Shown here: in pieces, positions 1-8,323 of the stretch | How the letters are laid out: each line of letters starts with the position of its first letter | Numbering within the stretch: position 1 is the first letter of the stretch | Assembly: GCF_030816015.1 (NCBI RefSeq) | Contig: NZ_JAUSXN010000001.1 | Location: 5,518,001-5,582,000, forward strand | Reading direction: 5' to 3' | DNA from: Pedobacter sp. W3I1 | GTDB taxonomy: Bacteria; Bacteroidota; Bacteroidia; Sphingobacteriales; Sphingobacteriaceae | Length of the DNA stretch: 64,000 nucleotides | The notes under the pieces: generated by a model | Told to the model about the DNA's origin: nothing | Seen by the model: the letters and a program-made list of their open reading frames with translations, nothing else | The model's database searches: none | Position numbers and translations under genes: made by a program

Positions 1-1865
1 TTGTTCCAGGCATCCTGCCAGATTGCTTTCCGATCTCCCAGGCGCTGTACCGGCCCGGGGAAGACGCGATCCAGATATGGAATCTGATCAATCGTTAAAA
101 AAGCCGACATGATCACCAGCACCATAATGGCTGACTCACTGAGCTGCCTGCGCCCGAAAAACATCAGCGTACCAACCAAAAGCAAGGTAATTCCGGTGGA
201 TATCCATATGTTTTCAAAAATCCATGAGGCCAATACGTACAACACGATAGCGCCTGCCATGAACATAAAATCGCCCCGGGAGAATGAGAATAGTACAATA
301 AAGGTGAAACAAACCACCATCGCAGGACCAAGGTCTCCCAATATCAGAAATAACATGAGGGTCAACAATATGGCCAATAGGGCAAAGGAGAAAAATGACC
401 ATCTTTTTTTCCAGCTCATATATTCACTGATCAGTTTCTCGTTTACGGCAAAAAATCCTGCCAGAAAAAAAATGATCAGATACTTCACCACTTCACTAGG
501 CTGAAATCCGAACAGGTTTACCTTTACGCCACTTCCTTCCGGCCCGGTTCCAAACAGGATAGTGAGTGCCAGTAATCCAATGGCAGTAAAGGCCCAGGGC
601 CAGCCGTTTGCGGCTGATTGGATGTTTTTAAATAACAGCAGGCGATAAACCCAGGTATCGGTATTGAAGCGGCGCAGTTTAATGCACAGCATCAATAAAA
701 TGGCCCCGAAACCCATCAGCAGGTATAGAAGGGAATCTTTAGCTAAAAAACGGTCGCGCAGCGGATCCTGCAAACTCAGCAGCATCAGGAATGATATGCC
801 CGTAAGCATCATCACTACAGGCAATATGACCTGATCGACCGTACTGAATTTCCATGACAGGATGAGGTGGAGCAGTAAAAATCCACCAATCAGGCTTCCG
901 CAGATGATCATAAACCACTTGTTGAATTCTTCGGGTGTTCTGATGATCAGTGATTTTTCCTTTTTAAGGATATTGAAGTCCCTGGTAGAGAAAAGTTTTA
1001 TTGTATGTGGACGCTGTTCAAATGTGAAAACCGTATTTTCATCAAGGTCTTGTACGCCCTTTGAGGCGCCAAACTGAAAACCTGGTTTTAAAGGCAATAT
1101 CTTGAATGCCTGGTGGCCGGGCAGGTTGGCAAAAGTGAATTCTCCCGCAGTACCGGTACGGGCATAGGCGGTAAGCTGCAGTAATTTCCGTTTACCGGCC
1201 GTATCCAAAGTATAAACCTTTGTGATGCCATTTGCTTGTTCAGTTATATTTTTAATGGTTTCTGTCGGCTCGTCGTTGTAAATACTGTCCTGCGGCAAAA
1301 TCATTTCCAAACGGACCAGTACACCTGGCGCTGCCTTATTATTTTCTATGATCTTCCCACTGATACCATGCTCACCCAGGGCGAGATTTACCCTGGAGGG
1401 ATACGGACGGGGTTTATTTTGCTCCTGATCGAATTTAAGCGAATCATCACCCGTATAACCGAGCAATGCCCGTGATGCCAGCACCCTAGCTTTAAATGAT
1501 CTACCGCCTTTTGCAAAGGCCTCTTCTGCAGGTAAAAAGTACCTGCGTTTGTTCACTTCGCCGATGTTGTCGAGTTGCCGGGTATCAGGTGTTGCAGATG
1601 CAATGGTTTTTTCGATCAGATCAATGTCGCGCTGATCTTCGAAATAATAGCCTTTTTTAAGTAAGTTCGCGATATGTCCGGCAGGTTTTTCGGCATTCAG
1701 GTTGACCATCGTGCCAGCTTTTAAGCGTGGCGCAACTTCTGCAAATCTGGGCTGAATGATCGCGTATAACTGATAGAAGAAGAGCGCGAGAACGGTTGCG
1801 GTGGCTAATATGAAGATCCTTTCCTGAACCCGGCTCACTTTGGCAGTTCCTTTATTCTGTTCCAT
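1..1865 (-). CDS. FtsW/RodA/SpoVE-type cell-cycle membrane protein, N-terminal extension, 3'-truncated by the window
   Basis: Open from an ATG at 1865 to the left edge (about 621 codons, no stop seen). A first membrane segment (about residues 13-33) is followed by some 270 residues predicted outside the cytoplasm. This part includes a carboxypeptidase-regulatory-like beta-sandwich stretch near residue 167 (ISGKIIENNKAAPGVLVRLE). From about residue 310 come repeated hydrophobic segments with SEDS-like features, such as GSGVKVNLFGFQPSEVVKY and LGDLGPAMVV, typical of FtsW/RodA peptidoglycan glycosyltransferases or lipid II handling proteins. The start overlaps the 3' end of the PP2C gene by 14 nt, so the genes are probably co-transcribed and coupled. 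The family call is firm; FtsW versus RodA cannot be decided here. A transpeptidase gene just beyond the edge would be expected by analogy but is not visible. Confidence 0.85.
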   Translation of the reverse strand, partial: MEQNKGTAKVSRVQERIFILATATVLALFFYQLYAIIQPRFAEVAPRLKAGTMVNLNAEKPAGHIANLLKKGYYFEDQRDIDLIEKTIASATPDTRQLDNIGEVNKRRYFLPAEEAFAKGGRSFKARVLASRALLGYTGDDSLKFDQEQNKPRPYPSRVNLALGEHGISGKIIENNKAAPGVLVRLEMILPQDSIYNDEPTETIKNITEQANGITKVYTLDTAGKRKLLQLTAYARTGTAGEFTFANLPGHQAFKILPLKPGFQFGASKGVQDLDENTVFTFEQRPHTIKLFSTRDFNILKKEKSLIIRTPEEFNKWFMIICGSLIGGFLLLHLILSWKFSTVDQVILPVVMMLTGISFLMLLSLQDPLRDRFLAKDSLLYLLMGFGAILLMLCIKLRRFNTDTWVYRLLLFKNIQSAANGWPWAFTAIGLLALTILFGTGPEGSGVKVNLFGFQPSEVVKYLIIFFLAGFFAVNEKLISEYMSWKKRWSFFSFALLAILLTLMLFLILGDLGPAMVVCFTFIVLFSFSRGDFMFMAGAIVLYVLASWIFENIWISTGITLLLVGTLMFFGRRQLSESAIMVLVIMSAFLTIDQIPYLDRVFPGPVQRLGDRKAIWQDAWN

Positions 1866-3297
1866 TTTTTGAATCTGCGGTTTTAGGGGTATTATCTTTT
1901 AGTGGATTAAGCTTCATCAGTTCTGCATTTACCGGTTTCCGATCAGGAAAATGGATGCTGTTTTGTACAGGGATTAAACAATTGGTGAAAGTGACATTTT
2001 TGAGTAACAGTGCCTGGTTTGAAATGGCGATAGCAGTAGCGAAGCCCTTAAACTGCAGGCTGTCCAGCTTCATTAGCCTGGATGGAGCCAGCATCGTGAT
2101 GGCTGCACCTTTGTATCCACTATCCGCTTGCAGCACAATGCCATTCGCGACAACATACAGGGTGTCTTTCCGCAGACGTAAAGTGTCGCTGATCAAGACC
2201 GGACTTTTAAAAATTGAGTCGGATAGTACCAGGGTATCCCCCAGGCTATGGTCAAATGCATCTTGTAGTAACTGCTCCTGGCTATTTCTCACTTTTTGTT
2301 TTGGTGATGGATTTAGTGTTGAAACAGGGGCTGCTGCGTGCTGGCGCTGCAGGTACATCCATATGGTGGTGCCCAGAAGGATGAGGCATAAAATAACGAG
2401 CGCGGTGAACCGGTAATTTCTTTTGGGCGCTGCATGAGTTGCCGGTTCTGGATTTTCAGGCGGCCGTATGCTCTCATTTCTTTCTGCTCCTACTACTGCC
2501 TGGGCCTGTTGTCTATAGTCTGGCCTGGTGGGGTTTACCTTTTGAGGCGCTTTGTTGTTCTGCAGCAACACAACGGTGATGTTGTCACGACCGCCATTTT
2601 CATTGGCAAGCGCGATGAGATTGCCTGCTTTTTTAGCCAGTGTATCTCCCTGGAGAAGCAGAGTGGTAATATCCTGCCTGTTTACCATATCGGTCAGCCC
2701 ATCACTGCATAATAAGAGGAGATCGCCCGGCAGGAAAGGAGATTGACCGGTTTCAATATAACTCTCATCGGTCGCGATCTGATCACTGAAACCGATCGCC
2801 TTATTAATTTCATTGCGTTTTGGATGCTGCATGGCAGCGGCCTCATCTAATCTTCCCGAATCTTCCAGAAAACCCACAAATGAATGGTCTTTAGAGATTT
2901 TGATCAGCGATCCGTCCCGTAGCAGGTATAACCGGGTATCGCCAACGTGCGCATAATAAAATTGATTGTGCTCAATATCCGCAATTACCATAGTAGCCAC
3001 GCAAGCCATTTCAGAAAGGTCTGTTGCGGTTTGCTTTTTGGCCACGATCATTTCATTGGTATTCCTGAACGCCCTGATCATCTGTGATATTGGATCGGCT
3101 GGACGACCGGAAAATTGCATCGAAATCTGTTCGGTTGCAATACCTGCTGCTACCTCGCCGCCATGATAGCCACCCACGCCATCTATTACAGCTGCCAAAA
3201 TCAACTGATCGCTGGTGAGGGACTTAACAATAAAGCTGTCCTCGTTGTTGTCTCTGGATTTGCCGGTGTCTGTGAGGCCAAAAAAGTGTTTATCCAT
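1852..3297 (-). CDS. PP2C-family Ser/Thr protein phosphatase with one membrane segment
   Basis: A 481-residue protein. The N-terminal 240 residues carry the PP2C metal-binding motifs in order: NNEDSF (about 17-22), VIDGVGGYHGG (37-47), GDTRLYLLRDG, CSDGLTDMV and GGRDNITVVLL. A Pro-rich linker leads to a single membrane helix (about 292-314). A C-terminal domain of about 150 residues follows, with repeated hydrophobic strands (DTLVLSDSIFKSPVLISDTL). It looks beta-rich and would lie outside the cytoplasm. This is the PstP layout: cytoplasmic phosphatase, one helix, external sensor. It should remove phosphates placed by the kinase at 4396-5739. Its start overlaps the end of the small membrane ORF by 8 nt, and its end overlaps the FtsW/RodA start. 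Confidence 0.9.
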   Translation of the reverse strand: MDKHFFGLTDTGKSRDNNEDSFIVKSLTSDQLILAAVIDGVGGYHGGEVAAGIATEQISMQFSGRPADPISQMIRAFRNTNEMIVAKKQTATDLSEMACVATMVIADIEHNQFYYAHVGDTRLYLLRDGSLIKISKDHSFVGFLEDSGRLDEAAAMQHPKRNEINKAIGFSDQIATDESYIETGQSPFLPGDLLLLCSDGLTDMVNRQDITTLLLQGDTLAKKAGNLIALANENGGRDNITVVLLQNNKAPQKVNPTRPDYRQQAQAVVGAERNESIRPPENPEPATHAAPKRNYRFTALVILCLILLGTTIWMYLQRQHAAAPVSTLNPSPKQKVRNSQEQLLQDAFDHSLGDTLVLSDSIFKSPVLISDTLRLRKDTLYVVANGIVLQADSGYKGAAITMLAPSRLMKLDSLQFKGFATAIAISNQALLLKNVTFTNCLIPVQNSIHFPDRKPVNAELMKLNPLKDNTPKTADSKNGTE

Positions 3298-3388
3298 TTT
3301 TATTACGGGAATTTTTAATGTCTTTAAAATGAACGATCATCAGCGCAACGACCAGTGCTAACAATAAAATTGACAGAAGTTGCGACAT
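3290..3388 (-). CDS. small single-span membrane protein (32 aa) overlapping the phosphatase gene
   Basis: Reading from ATG at 3388 gives MSQLLSILLLALVVALMIVH, a complete hydrophobic helix, then a charged tail FKDIKNSRNKNG and TAA at 3290. It starts 4 nt after the stop of the FHA-like gene. Its last codons overlap the ATG of the PP2C gene (shared stretch ATGGATAA, two frames). Such 4-nt spacing and 8-nt overlap are typical of translationally coupled genes, and the composition (one helix, basic tail on the inside) looks protein-like. There is no family recognition. Alternatively it is a non-functional coupling ORF that only loads ribosomes for PP2C. It is too short for common gene callers. Confidence 0.55.
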   Translation of the reverse strand: MSQLLSILLLALVVALMIVHFKDIKNSRNKNG

Positions 3389-3391
3389 ATG

Positions 3392-4345
3392 TTAGGATTT
3401 AAATAGGTTTATACCGATGATACCGTTGAGCAACATCCTGGAGTTCAGCGGCAAAGAAACCCATTGTGGTGAATTGATTTCGCTGCGTGGTACCAACACC
3501 TCGTTTAAAGTAGTAAGTTCGCCGAGAGAGGCTAAATAGAAATTACCGTCTGTTTTGTTGTAGCGGATGTGCAGGTGTGGTGAATTGGCCCATTCTGAGG
3601 CGATCTTGAAAATATTGGAATCTTCACGTTCGTCATCGTTTCCGGAAACGATGGTATCTTCTGTTTTAATCAGGAACTCGATTTTTTTGCCTGAAAACTG
3701 CTTGTCGGGTATGATGGCTTCCAGCCGGCCAATAACAGCCTGGTCATGGGAAGTATTGGTATTACCATCAACATATTCCAATTGCGCATCGTAGGGGATT
3801 TCCATATAACCTTCGCTGTAGTAAGTAAAACCCTTTAAAATGTCGTTGTTGATATCGAATGTCTGCGCAATACCGGTCTGGCGGGGAATAAATGTTACCC
3901 GCAGATTTTCCGATTTCTGATTGTTGTCAGGCAGCAGTTTTCCGATAAAACCCTTATCGCCCCTTGCGTAATCCGGATGTGATACCAACCGGAATACCCA
4001 TTTTGAGCCGGATGGTTCCACATTTTTCCCGGCTTGCCGGTGTTCCCTTAAAATTGCATAGAATTTTTTGACTGTTTCCTGTACAATCAACCCCAAAATC
4101 CCCTGCTTATTATCTATAAATTCACGGTAATCTTCAGCGTTGAAGGTGATAATAAATTCATGATAAAAAACGATGCGATCGGCAAAAGATAATTCCCTGA
4201 TAGACTCCTTAAATTTATCCACGATAAAGCTGTAGATGGTTTCCGGAGTGAGTTGCGGTGCTTTTTGGCCACTGCTCTTGTTTTCATCGGTTAGAAACCA
4301 ATCCTGAATACCAATACGCTGCCAGAAATTTGATTTTGTTTCCAT
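3392..4345 (-). CDS. FHA-like domain protein of the kinase/phosphatase operon
   Basis: A 317-residue soluble protein with no signal peptide or membrane helix. The C-terminal 80 residues fit a divergent FHA phosphothreonine-binding fold: HLHIRYNKTDGNFYLASLGE, then TTLNEVLVP where FHA has the Ser/Thr-Asn-Gly turn, then LPLNSRMLLNGIIGINLF as the last strands. The canonical Gly-Arg and Ser-x-x-His residues are not obvious, so phosphopeptide binding is unproven. The N-terminal 110 residues (RIVFYHEFIITFNAEDYREF) recall the N-terminal domain of actinobacterial FhaA only in general shape. It lies between the kinase and phosphatase genes (50-nt gap upstream), consistent with an adaptor that reads kinase output. 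The FHA call is an inference from pattern and context. Confidence 0.6.
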   Translation of the reverse strand: METKSNFWQRIGIQDWFLTDENKSSGQKAPQLTPETIYSFIVDKFKESIRELSFADRIVFYHEFIITFNAEDYREFIDNKQGILGLIVQETVKKFYAILREHRQAGKNVEPSGSKWVFRLVSHPDYARGDKGFIGKLLPDNNQKSENLRVTFIPRQTGIAQTFDINNDILKGFTYYSEGYMEIPYDAQLEYVDGNTNTSHDQAVIGRLEAIIPDKQFSGKKIEFLIKTEDTIVSGNDDEREDSNIFKIASEWANSPHLHIRYNKTDGNFYLASLGELTTLNEVLVPRSEINSPQWVSLPLNSRMLLNGIIGINLFKS

Positions 4346-4395
4346 AAGTTAGGGTGCCTATGCGGCGGTTAAGGGCAATTGTTTTTTTTAAAAAA

Positions 4396-5739
4396 TTAAA
4401 ACTGTACAGGGCTAACTGAAGTATCAGGGTTAAGGTCTTCTGTACTATCGGCAGCTTTATCTCTGGCTTTTTTGATCTCCGCGTTAATTGCACTATCCAC
4501 CATCCGCTTTGTTGCCGCTGCTTCAGCCAGCTTCCGCTGCTTCGCCAATCTCTTTCTTTCCTGCGCTGTGGTATCAACTGCCGGTGGGATCGAATCAATG
4601 GGCTGTACAACTTGTTGTGCCTGTGGCTTGCTGCCAAACTGGGAATAACCCAGGAAAGCGATCAATCCGATAATGGAGATGATCATCAGGGCAAACGCAA
4701 AATGAGGCAACAGTATGCCTTTTCTTTCCGGGGCCTGCGCTATACTTTCTAATGCCGATACCTGTTTGCGGAGCGCTTCGTTCTCCGTTTTGAGCAGATC
4801 TATAGCTGTGTTGTCTATGGGTAAAGCATTGCCTGATAAGCTTCCGCTAAGCACCGCTTCATGCAAGGCCATTCCATCGCTGTACCTCAGCATAGGATCC
4901 TTCTGCAGGCATTTCCCGATCAGTTTCAGGAGCCAATCCGGAACCTGCATTTCCTGAATTTTCTGTTCCTCGGTCCAGCCTGTGGGTAGGTTTGCCTGGC
5001 GCAGACCCACTACATCAGGCACTTCGCTCTCCATATGACCGATCATTACCGAATTACGCCCGGTATCGCTATTTCCAGGCAAGGGAAAGGGAACCTGACC
5101 TCCAAGTAATTCATATAAGATGATGCCATAACTGTACACATCGGTTTGCAGAAGCATTTTGCCTTCATTTTGTTCTGGCGCCATAAACTCCACCGCACCT
5201 GCATGCCGGATACTGCTTCTACGCTGCTCCTCACTCATAATGGCCAGTCCAAAATCCAGTAGTACATAGTTGGCTGTGTGCAAATTGTATTTAACATTAT
5301 TGCTCTTCACGTCGCCATGTTTTACCCCAAGTTTATGACAGTGCTCAAGGGCAGCAGCCAGGTGTTGTGCTACTTTTATAATTTCGCTTAGCGTAAAGAT
5401 CTTTTGGTGAGGGGGTTGGAGCAGCTCGCAAAGGTCAGGCCCTTCTATGTATTCCATTTCTATAAATGGGAAGGATCCGCTTTCGGTTATGCCGAAACTG
5501 AGCATTTTTACCACATTCGGACTGGGATTCTCATTTACCTTAAGCAACTTTGCTACCTCGTTTTCAAAATTGCGGTAATTTTTATCATCGCGGTCCTCGG
5601 TGTATATTGGCGTAGGGATTAATTTTACTGCGGAGTAAATGGCACCTATGCGTTTCCCTTTATATACCGATCCCTGTCCGCCCGTTCGCAGCGCTCCTAA
5701 ATTCTCCAGCCCTTCTGTAATTGTAAATACTTTACTCAT
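4396..5739 (-). CDS. Ser/Thr protein kinase (Hanks type) with one membrane segment
   Basis: A 447-residue protein. The kinase domain (about 12-290) has a glycine loop GGQGSVYKG (20-28), catalytic Lys in AVKLI (K39), the helix-C Glu in FENEVAKLL, KHGDVKSNN in the catalytic loop, LLDFGLA and FMAPEQ. The catalytic loop reads HGD instead of HRD, so this is a non-RD kinase, often active without activation-loop phosphorylation. A short coiled region (about 320-335) precedes a membrane helix (about 345-367). The tail is Lys/Ala-rich and predicted external, with no PASTA repeats. A good ribosome binding site AGGAG (complement of 5744-5748) lies 4 nt before the ATG. First gene of the operon that continues through FHA, small ORF, PP2C and FtsW/RodA. 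Confidence 0.92.
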   Translation of the reverse strand: MSKVFTITEGLENLGALRTGGQGSVYKGKRIGAIYSAVKLIPTPIYTEDRDDKNYRNFENEVAKLLKVNENPSPNVVKMLSFGITESGSFPFIEMEYIEGPDLCELLQPPHQKIFTLSEIIKVAQHLAAALEHCHKLGVKHGDVKSNNVKYNLHTANYVLLDFGLAIMSEEQRRSSIRHAGAVEFMAPEQNEGKMLLQTDVYSYGIILYELLGGQVPFPLPGNSDTGRNSVMIGHMESEVPDVVGLRQANLPTGWTEEQKIQEMQVPDWLLKLIGKCLQKDPMLRYSDGMALHEAVLSGSLSGNALPIDNTAIDLLKTENEALRKQVSALESIAQAPERKGILLPHFAFALMIISIIGLIAFLGYSQFGSKPQAQQVVQPIDSIPPAVDTTAQERKRLAKQRKLAEAAATKRMVDSAINAEIKKARDKAADSTEDLNPDTSVSPVQF

Positions 5740-6526
5740 ATTTCTCCTAGTAACAATTATAGGGATTTTTTGTTGCCAAATAATAATTTAAATGTGATCG
5801 AGGCTTCAGTTTCCTATCTTATTCACGAAGCCATTATTGTGCCAGAACCCAGGCTGGTAACGCAACAAATCATAGTGCGAACGCTATTCCCACTAATTCT
5901 GCCATTTCTTTGTTGTGTTCTCTAAAAATTTCTGCCAATTTTCACAATTTCTTGCTTTTCCTGAAAAATCATTCGCCAAAGTTTTGGCTGTCACGCGCTC
6001 ACCGATTATGATTAGGTTTCTATGTGATTCGTGAACTTTTTATTCTAACTACCTTAGCTAGAAATTAATGGATTTATGGTTCAAAGCGGTGGGTCCGAAA
6101 CTTTCGTAGTCCGACTCACCACTTAACCACCTCGTATATGTGTTATCTCGTCGAAAAAGCCCACCAAACACAAAATCCCACAAATCAATGATTTGCAGGA
6201 TTTTAGTTTTTATCACTAATTTCTGATACTGATTCCAGTGGATTGAGAAGATCATAGTCGAACACCTTGACCTTTTTCGATAGCCTTAAATTTTGAATAA
6301 TTAGCTAAAATTAAATTAAGGTTTGATCTGCAACAAGGGAATAAAAGCATCCCTTATTGCAGATATAATCTATTTTTTCCAATGATGTGTTTATTGCATT
6401 TCCAGGTAATTTAGTTATACCAGATGATGGGTCTCCATTCTCTGTTAAGTCCCATTCAGATAGTACTGCAGATTCGGCTCTAACAACTAAAAGCCAATTC
6501 TAGGATATTGAAGATTACTATCAGTT
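5740..6526. other. non-coding stretch with one hairpin
   Basis: I see no convincing gene here. The only ORF of note (minus, 65 codons, 6058-6255) has no start context or family signature. An imperfect hairpin lies at 6172-6204: arms AAAATCC/GGATTTT and CAAATC/GATTTG with a 2x2 internal loop. T-rich sequence follows on the plus side, so it may be a terminator or a relic of mobile DNA. The kinase promoter should be in the first 60 bases (a TATAATTG stretch on the minus strand near 5756-5763). Confidence 0.5.
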
Positions 6527-7030
6527 TTATGGATGGGTAATCACGTCTCCCTTCAGATAAGTTTCCAAATGATCTAATGAAGCGCCAAAACCTTGTTGCA
6601 TACTCTCGTTCAGTCCGATAAAACCTTCAATCTCTTCAGCTGTTCCGTTCACAGGTACTCCCGTCATCGTCATTGTGGTCTTTCCGTTGGTTTCCTCGAA
6701 TTTGAAATCATAAAGAATTTCCATTGGGAATTTAATCGGAAAGGGAGGTGGAATAATATTGATTTCTTCATCAACAAATGCAAGCCTGAAAACTAATTTA
6801 GAGAAAGGATTAATTTCGGTATATAAAAATCTCGCATAATTTACCTGGCCATGTCCTTCCATTTTATAATGGAAGATGCCTCCTACTTTAAAATCCAAAC
6901 TGATGACCGTGTTTTTCATTTGCACAGGGCCCCACCAGGCATTTAAAGCTTCGACATTGCTGAAAGCGTTAAAAACTTGTTCCTGAGGAGCATCGAAAGT
7001 TCTCGTAATAATTAAAGTTTCATTTTTCAT
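6527..7030 (-). CDS. SRPBCC (AHSA1/START-like) domain protein, copy 2
   Basis: A 167-residue single-domain protein. The opening ITRTFDAPQEQVFNAFSNVEALNAWWGP is the usual start of the activator-of-Hsp90-ATPase-like branch of the SRPBCC superfamily. It continues with GGIFHYKM and ends GFGASLDHLETYLKG, which closes the long C-terminal helix. These proteins form a helix-grip pocket for hydrophobic ligands; the ligand is unknown. It lies 4 nt downstream of a paralogous gene (7035-7514) and is probably the last gene of the ArsR-SRPBCC-SRPBCC operon. This arrangement is common in soil bacteria, but its function is rarely known. Confidence 0.88.
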   Translation of the reverse strand: MKNETLIITRTFDAPQEQVFNAFSNVEALNAWWGPVQMKNTVISLDFKVGGIFHYKMEGHGQVNYARFLYTEINPFSKLVFRLAFVDEEINIIPPPFPIKFPMEILYDFKFEETNGKTTMTMTGVPVNGTAEEIEGFIGLNESMQQGFGASLDHLETYLKGDVITHP

Positions 7031-7034
7031 AAGA

Positions 7035-7514
7035 CTATTTTTGGGTTAATATCATTTGCAAACGATCGAACATACTGAACCAACTTTGATAAGCCCCGGT
7101 GTTTTTTGCCTGGGCTTCATCAACCGTTTGATGAAGTGTGAGTTTAGTTTGATTTCCAACCGGCTCGAATGTAACTGTTGTGATAATAGTTTGTGGCCAA
7201 TCTTCTGGTTTTGAGGCTGCGTTGGCATTTACAACTTCGCCCCGTTCGTTAGAAAGTGTCATAGTAAACACTAGTTTTTCGGGAAATTTAGCCTCGAGAT
7301 AATCTCCGATGATCCAACAGTCGCCATGTACAGGATCGTGGATACAGGAATGAAATCCACCGCCTTGTACAGCATTAATCCATTTAAACGCTATGGTGCA
7401 ACCGCTGGGTGCATACCAATGCTGAAGTTTTTCAGGATCTGTCCACGCGTTAAAAACCAACTCTTGTGGTGCATCAAACAGATGTGTAATTAATAATTCT
7501 TTACTTTTCTCCAT
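7035..7514 (-). CDS. SRPBCC (AHSA1/START-like) domain protein, copy 1
   Basis: A 159-residue protein with the same fold as its downstream neighbour: LITHLFDAPQELVFNAWTDPEKLQHWYAPSG at the start, GGGFHSCIHDP in the middle and an amphipathic C-terminal helix (SWFSMFDRLQMIL). The two copies share the DAPQE-VFNA motif but differ strongly elsewhere, so this is an old duplication. The gene overlaps the ArsR-type regulator by 14 nt, showing tight coupling. It is most likely repressed by that regulator. No catalytic residues can be assigned. Confidence 0.88.
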   Translation of the reverse strand: MEKSKELLITHLFDAPQELVFNAWTDPEKLQHWYAPSGCTIAFKWINAVQGGGFHSCIHDPVHGDCWIIGDYLEAKFPEKLVFTMTLSNERGEVVNANAASKPEDWPQTIITTVTFEPVGNQTKLTLHQTVDEAQAKNTGAYQSWFSMFDRLQMILTQK

Positions 7515-7836
7515 TGTTTTTAGCTTTAATTTCTTTTAAAAAATTGTCTAATCTGTCAAATCTGGAATTCCATTGTTTTCGTGATTCTTCAATCCAATTG
7601 CTCACTTCATTTAGCTGGTCTAATTTTGCTTCGCAAAATCGTTCCCTTCCTCGCTGGTTAATGGCAACTAATCCACAGTCTTCCAATATTTTTACATGGA
7701 GAGAAACGGCTTGTCTGGTCATATCGAATTTTTCGGCAATCGCATTTACATTTAGTGGCTCTTTGGATAACATGCCTATGATATGCCTTCGGGTTGGGTC
7801 GGCAATCGCTTGAAATACGTCTCTTCTTGTTTCCAT
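7501..7836 (-). CDS. ArsR-family winged-helix repressor
   Basis: About 111 residues from METRRDVFQAIADPTRRHII. The HTH (NVNAIAEKFDMTRQAVSLHVKIL) and the wing CGLVAINQRGRERF are typical of the ArsR-like regulators that precede AHSA1/SRPBCC genes. No cysteine metal-binding motif of the ELCVCD kind is present, so a metal signal is unlikely. An in-frame TTG nine bases upstream (7845) would add three residues but lies inside the operator, so the ATG at 7836 is preferred. First gene of a three-gene operon; autorepression is expected from the palindromes just upstream. Confidence 0.9.
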   Translation of the reverse strand: METRRDVFQAIADPTRRHIIGMLSKEPLNVNAIAEKFDMTRQAVSLHVKILEDCGLVAINQRGRERFCEAKLDQLNEVSNWIEESRKQWNSRFDRLDNFLKEIKAKNNGEK

Positions 7837-7841
7837 AATAC

Positions 7842-7897
7842 GCAAGTATATGCTTGCAAATATAAGCGCAAGTATTTACTTGCGCAAGTAAATACTT
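7842..7897 (-). promoter_or_regulatory. operator region of the ArsR operon
   Basis: A perfect 28-bp palindrome fills 7870-7897 (half AAGTATTTACTTGC, centre TTGCGCAA). A near-perfect 16-bp palindrome, GCAAGTATATGCTTGC, is at 7842-7857. The words GCAAGTAT recur 26 bp apart (7842 and 7868), on the same face of the helix by about 2.5 turns. The region begins 6 bp before the ArsR start codon, where such repressors normally bind. Confidence 0.7.
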
Positions 7898-8071
7898 ATT
7901 TATTTTTGAAGTCTAAAAATTGTCAGTTGCTCTGGGGTGAAAATAAGGCTTGACGTATAAATGAAACCTTTTAACCTGAGTTCGATAATTATTTTTAAGA
8001 AAATTGTAATCATGCCAGTAAATACTTATATTTAAGTATCTGAAATTCAAATATTTAACTTTACAAAAAGC

Positions 8072-8323
8072 ATGATTACATACGATAAAGTTACCGATAT
8101 TCTCTGCATAGTTGACGAATTCTACAAGAACTTTGAGCGAAACACTAAAAACTTCATAATTGGAAGAGTTTCCAGACACCCACCTATAATGTCCGACAGC
8201 GAGGTTATTAGCATTTTGTTATTATTTCATTTAAACAATTGTATTTCCTTATCATCCAATAGTTTTAAAAACTCTATTTGGTCTTCGTTAAATTTTCAGA
8301 TATGTATACGCTGTCAGCCATAA
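8072..8323 (+). pseudogene. IS982-family transposase remnant (N-terminal fragment)
   Basis: The first 58 or so residues (MITYDKVTDILCIVDEF ... MSDSEVISILLLFHLN) match the conserved N-terminus of Bacteroidota IS982 transposases as I know them. These open with a KVTEIFC-IVDEFCK stretch and then MSDSEVMTI-I-FH. After FHLNNC the reading frame diverges into sequence unlike the family and stops at 83 residues. A full transposase has about 290. No DDE core remains, so it cannot be active. The element's ends were not found. It marks past mobile-element activity beside the TIR gene. Confidence 0.65.

Noticed and set aside
6058..6255. 65-codon minus ORF in the 5.7-6.5 kb gap
   Set aside because: No start context, no family features, and it includes a hairpin; treated as chance.
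7913..8179. 88-codon minus ORF opposite the transposase remnant
   Set aside because: It is antisense to the recognisable IS982 fragment and has random-looking composition.
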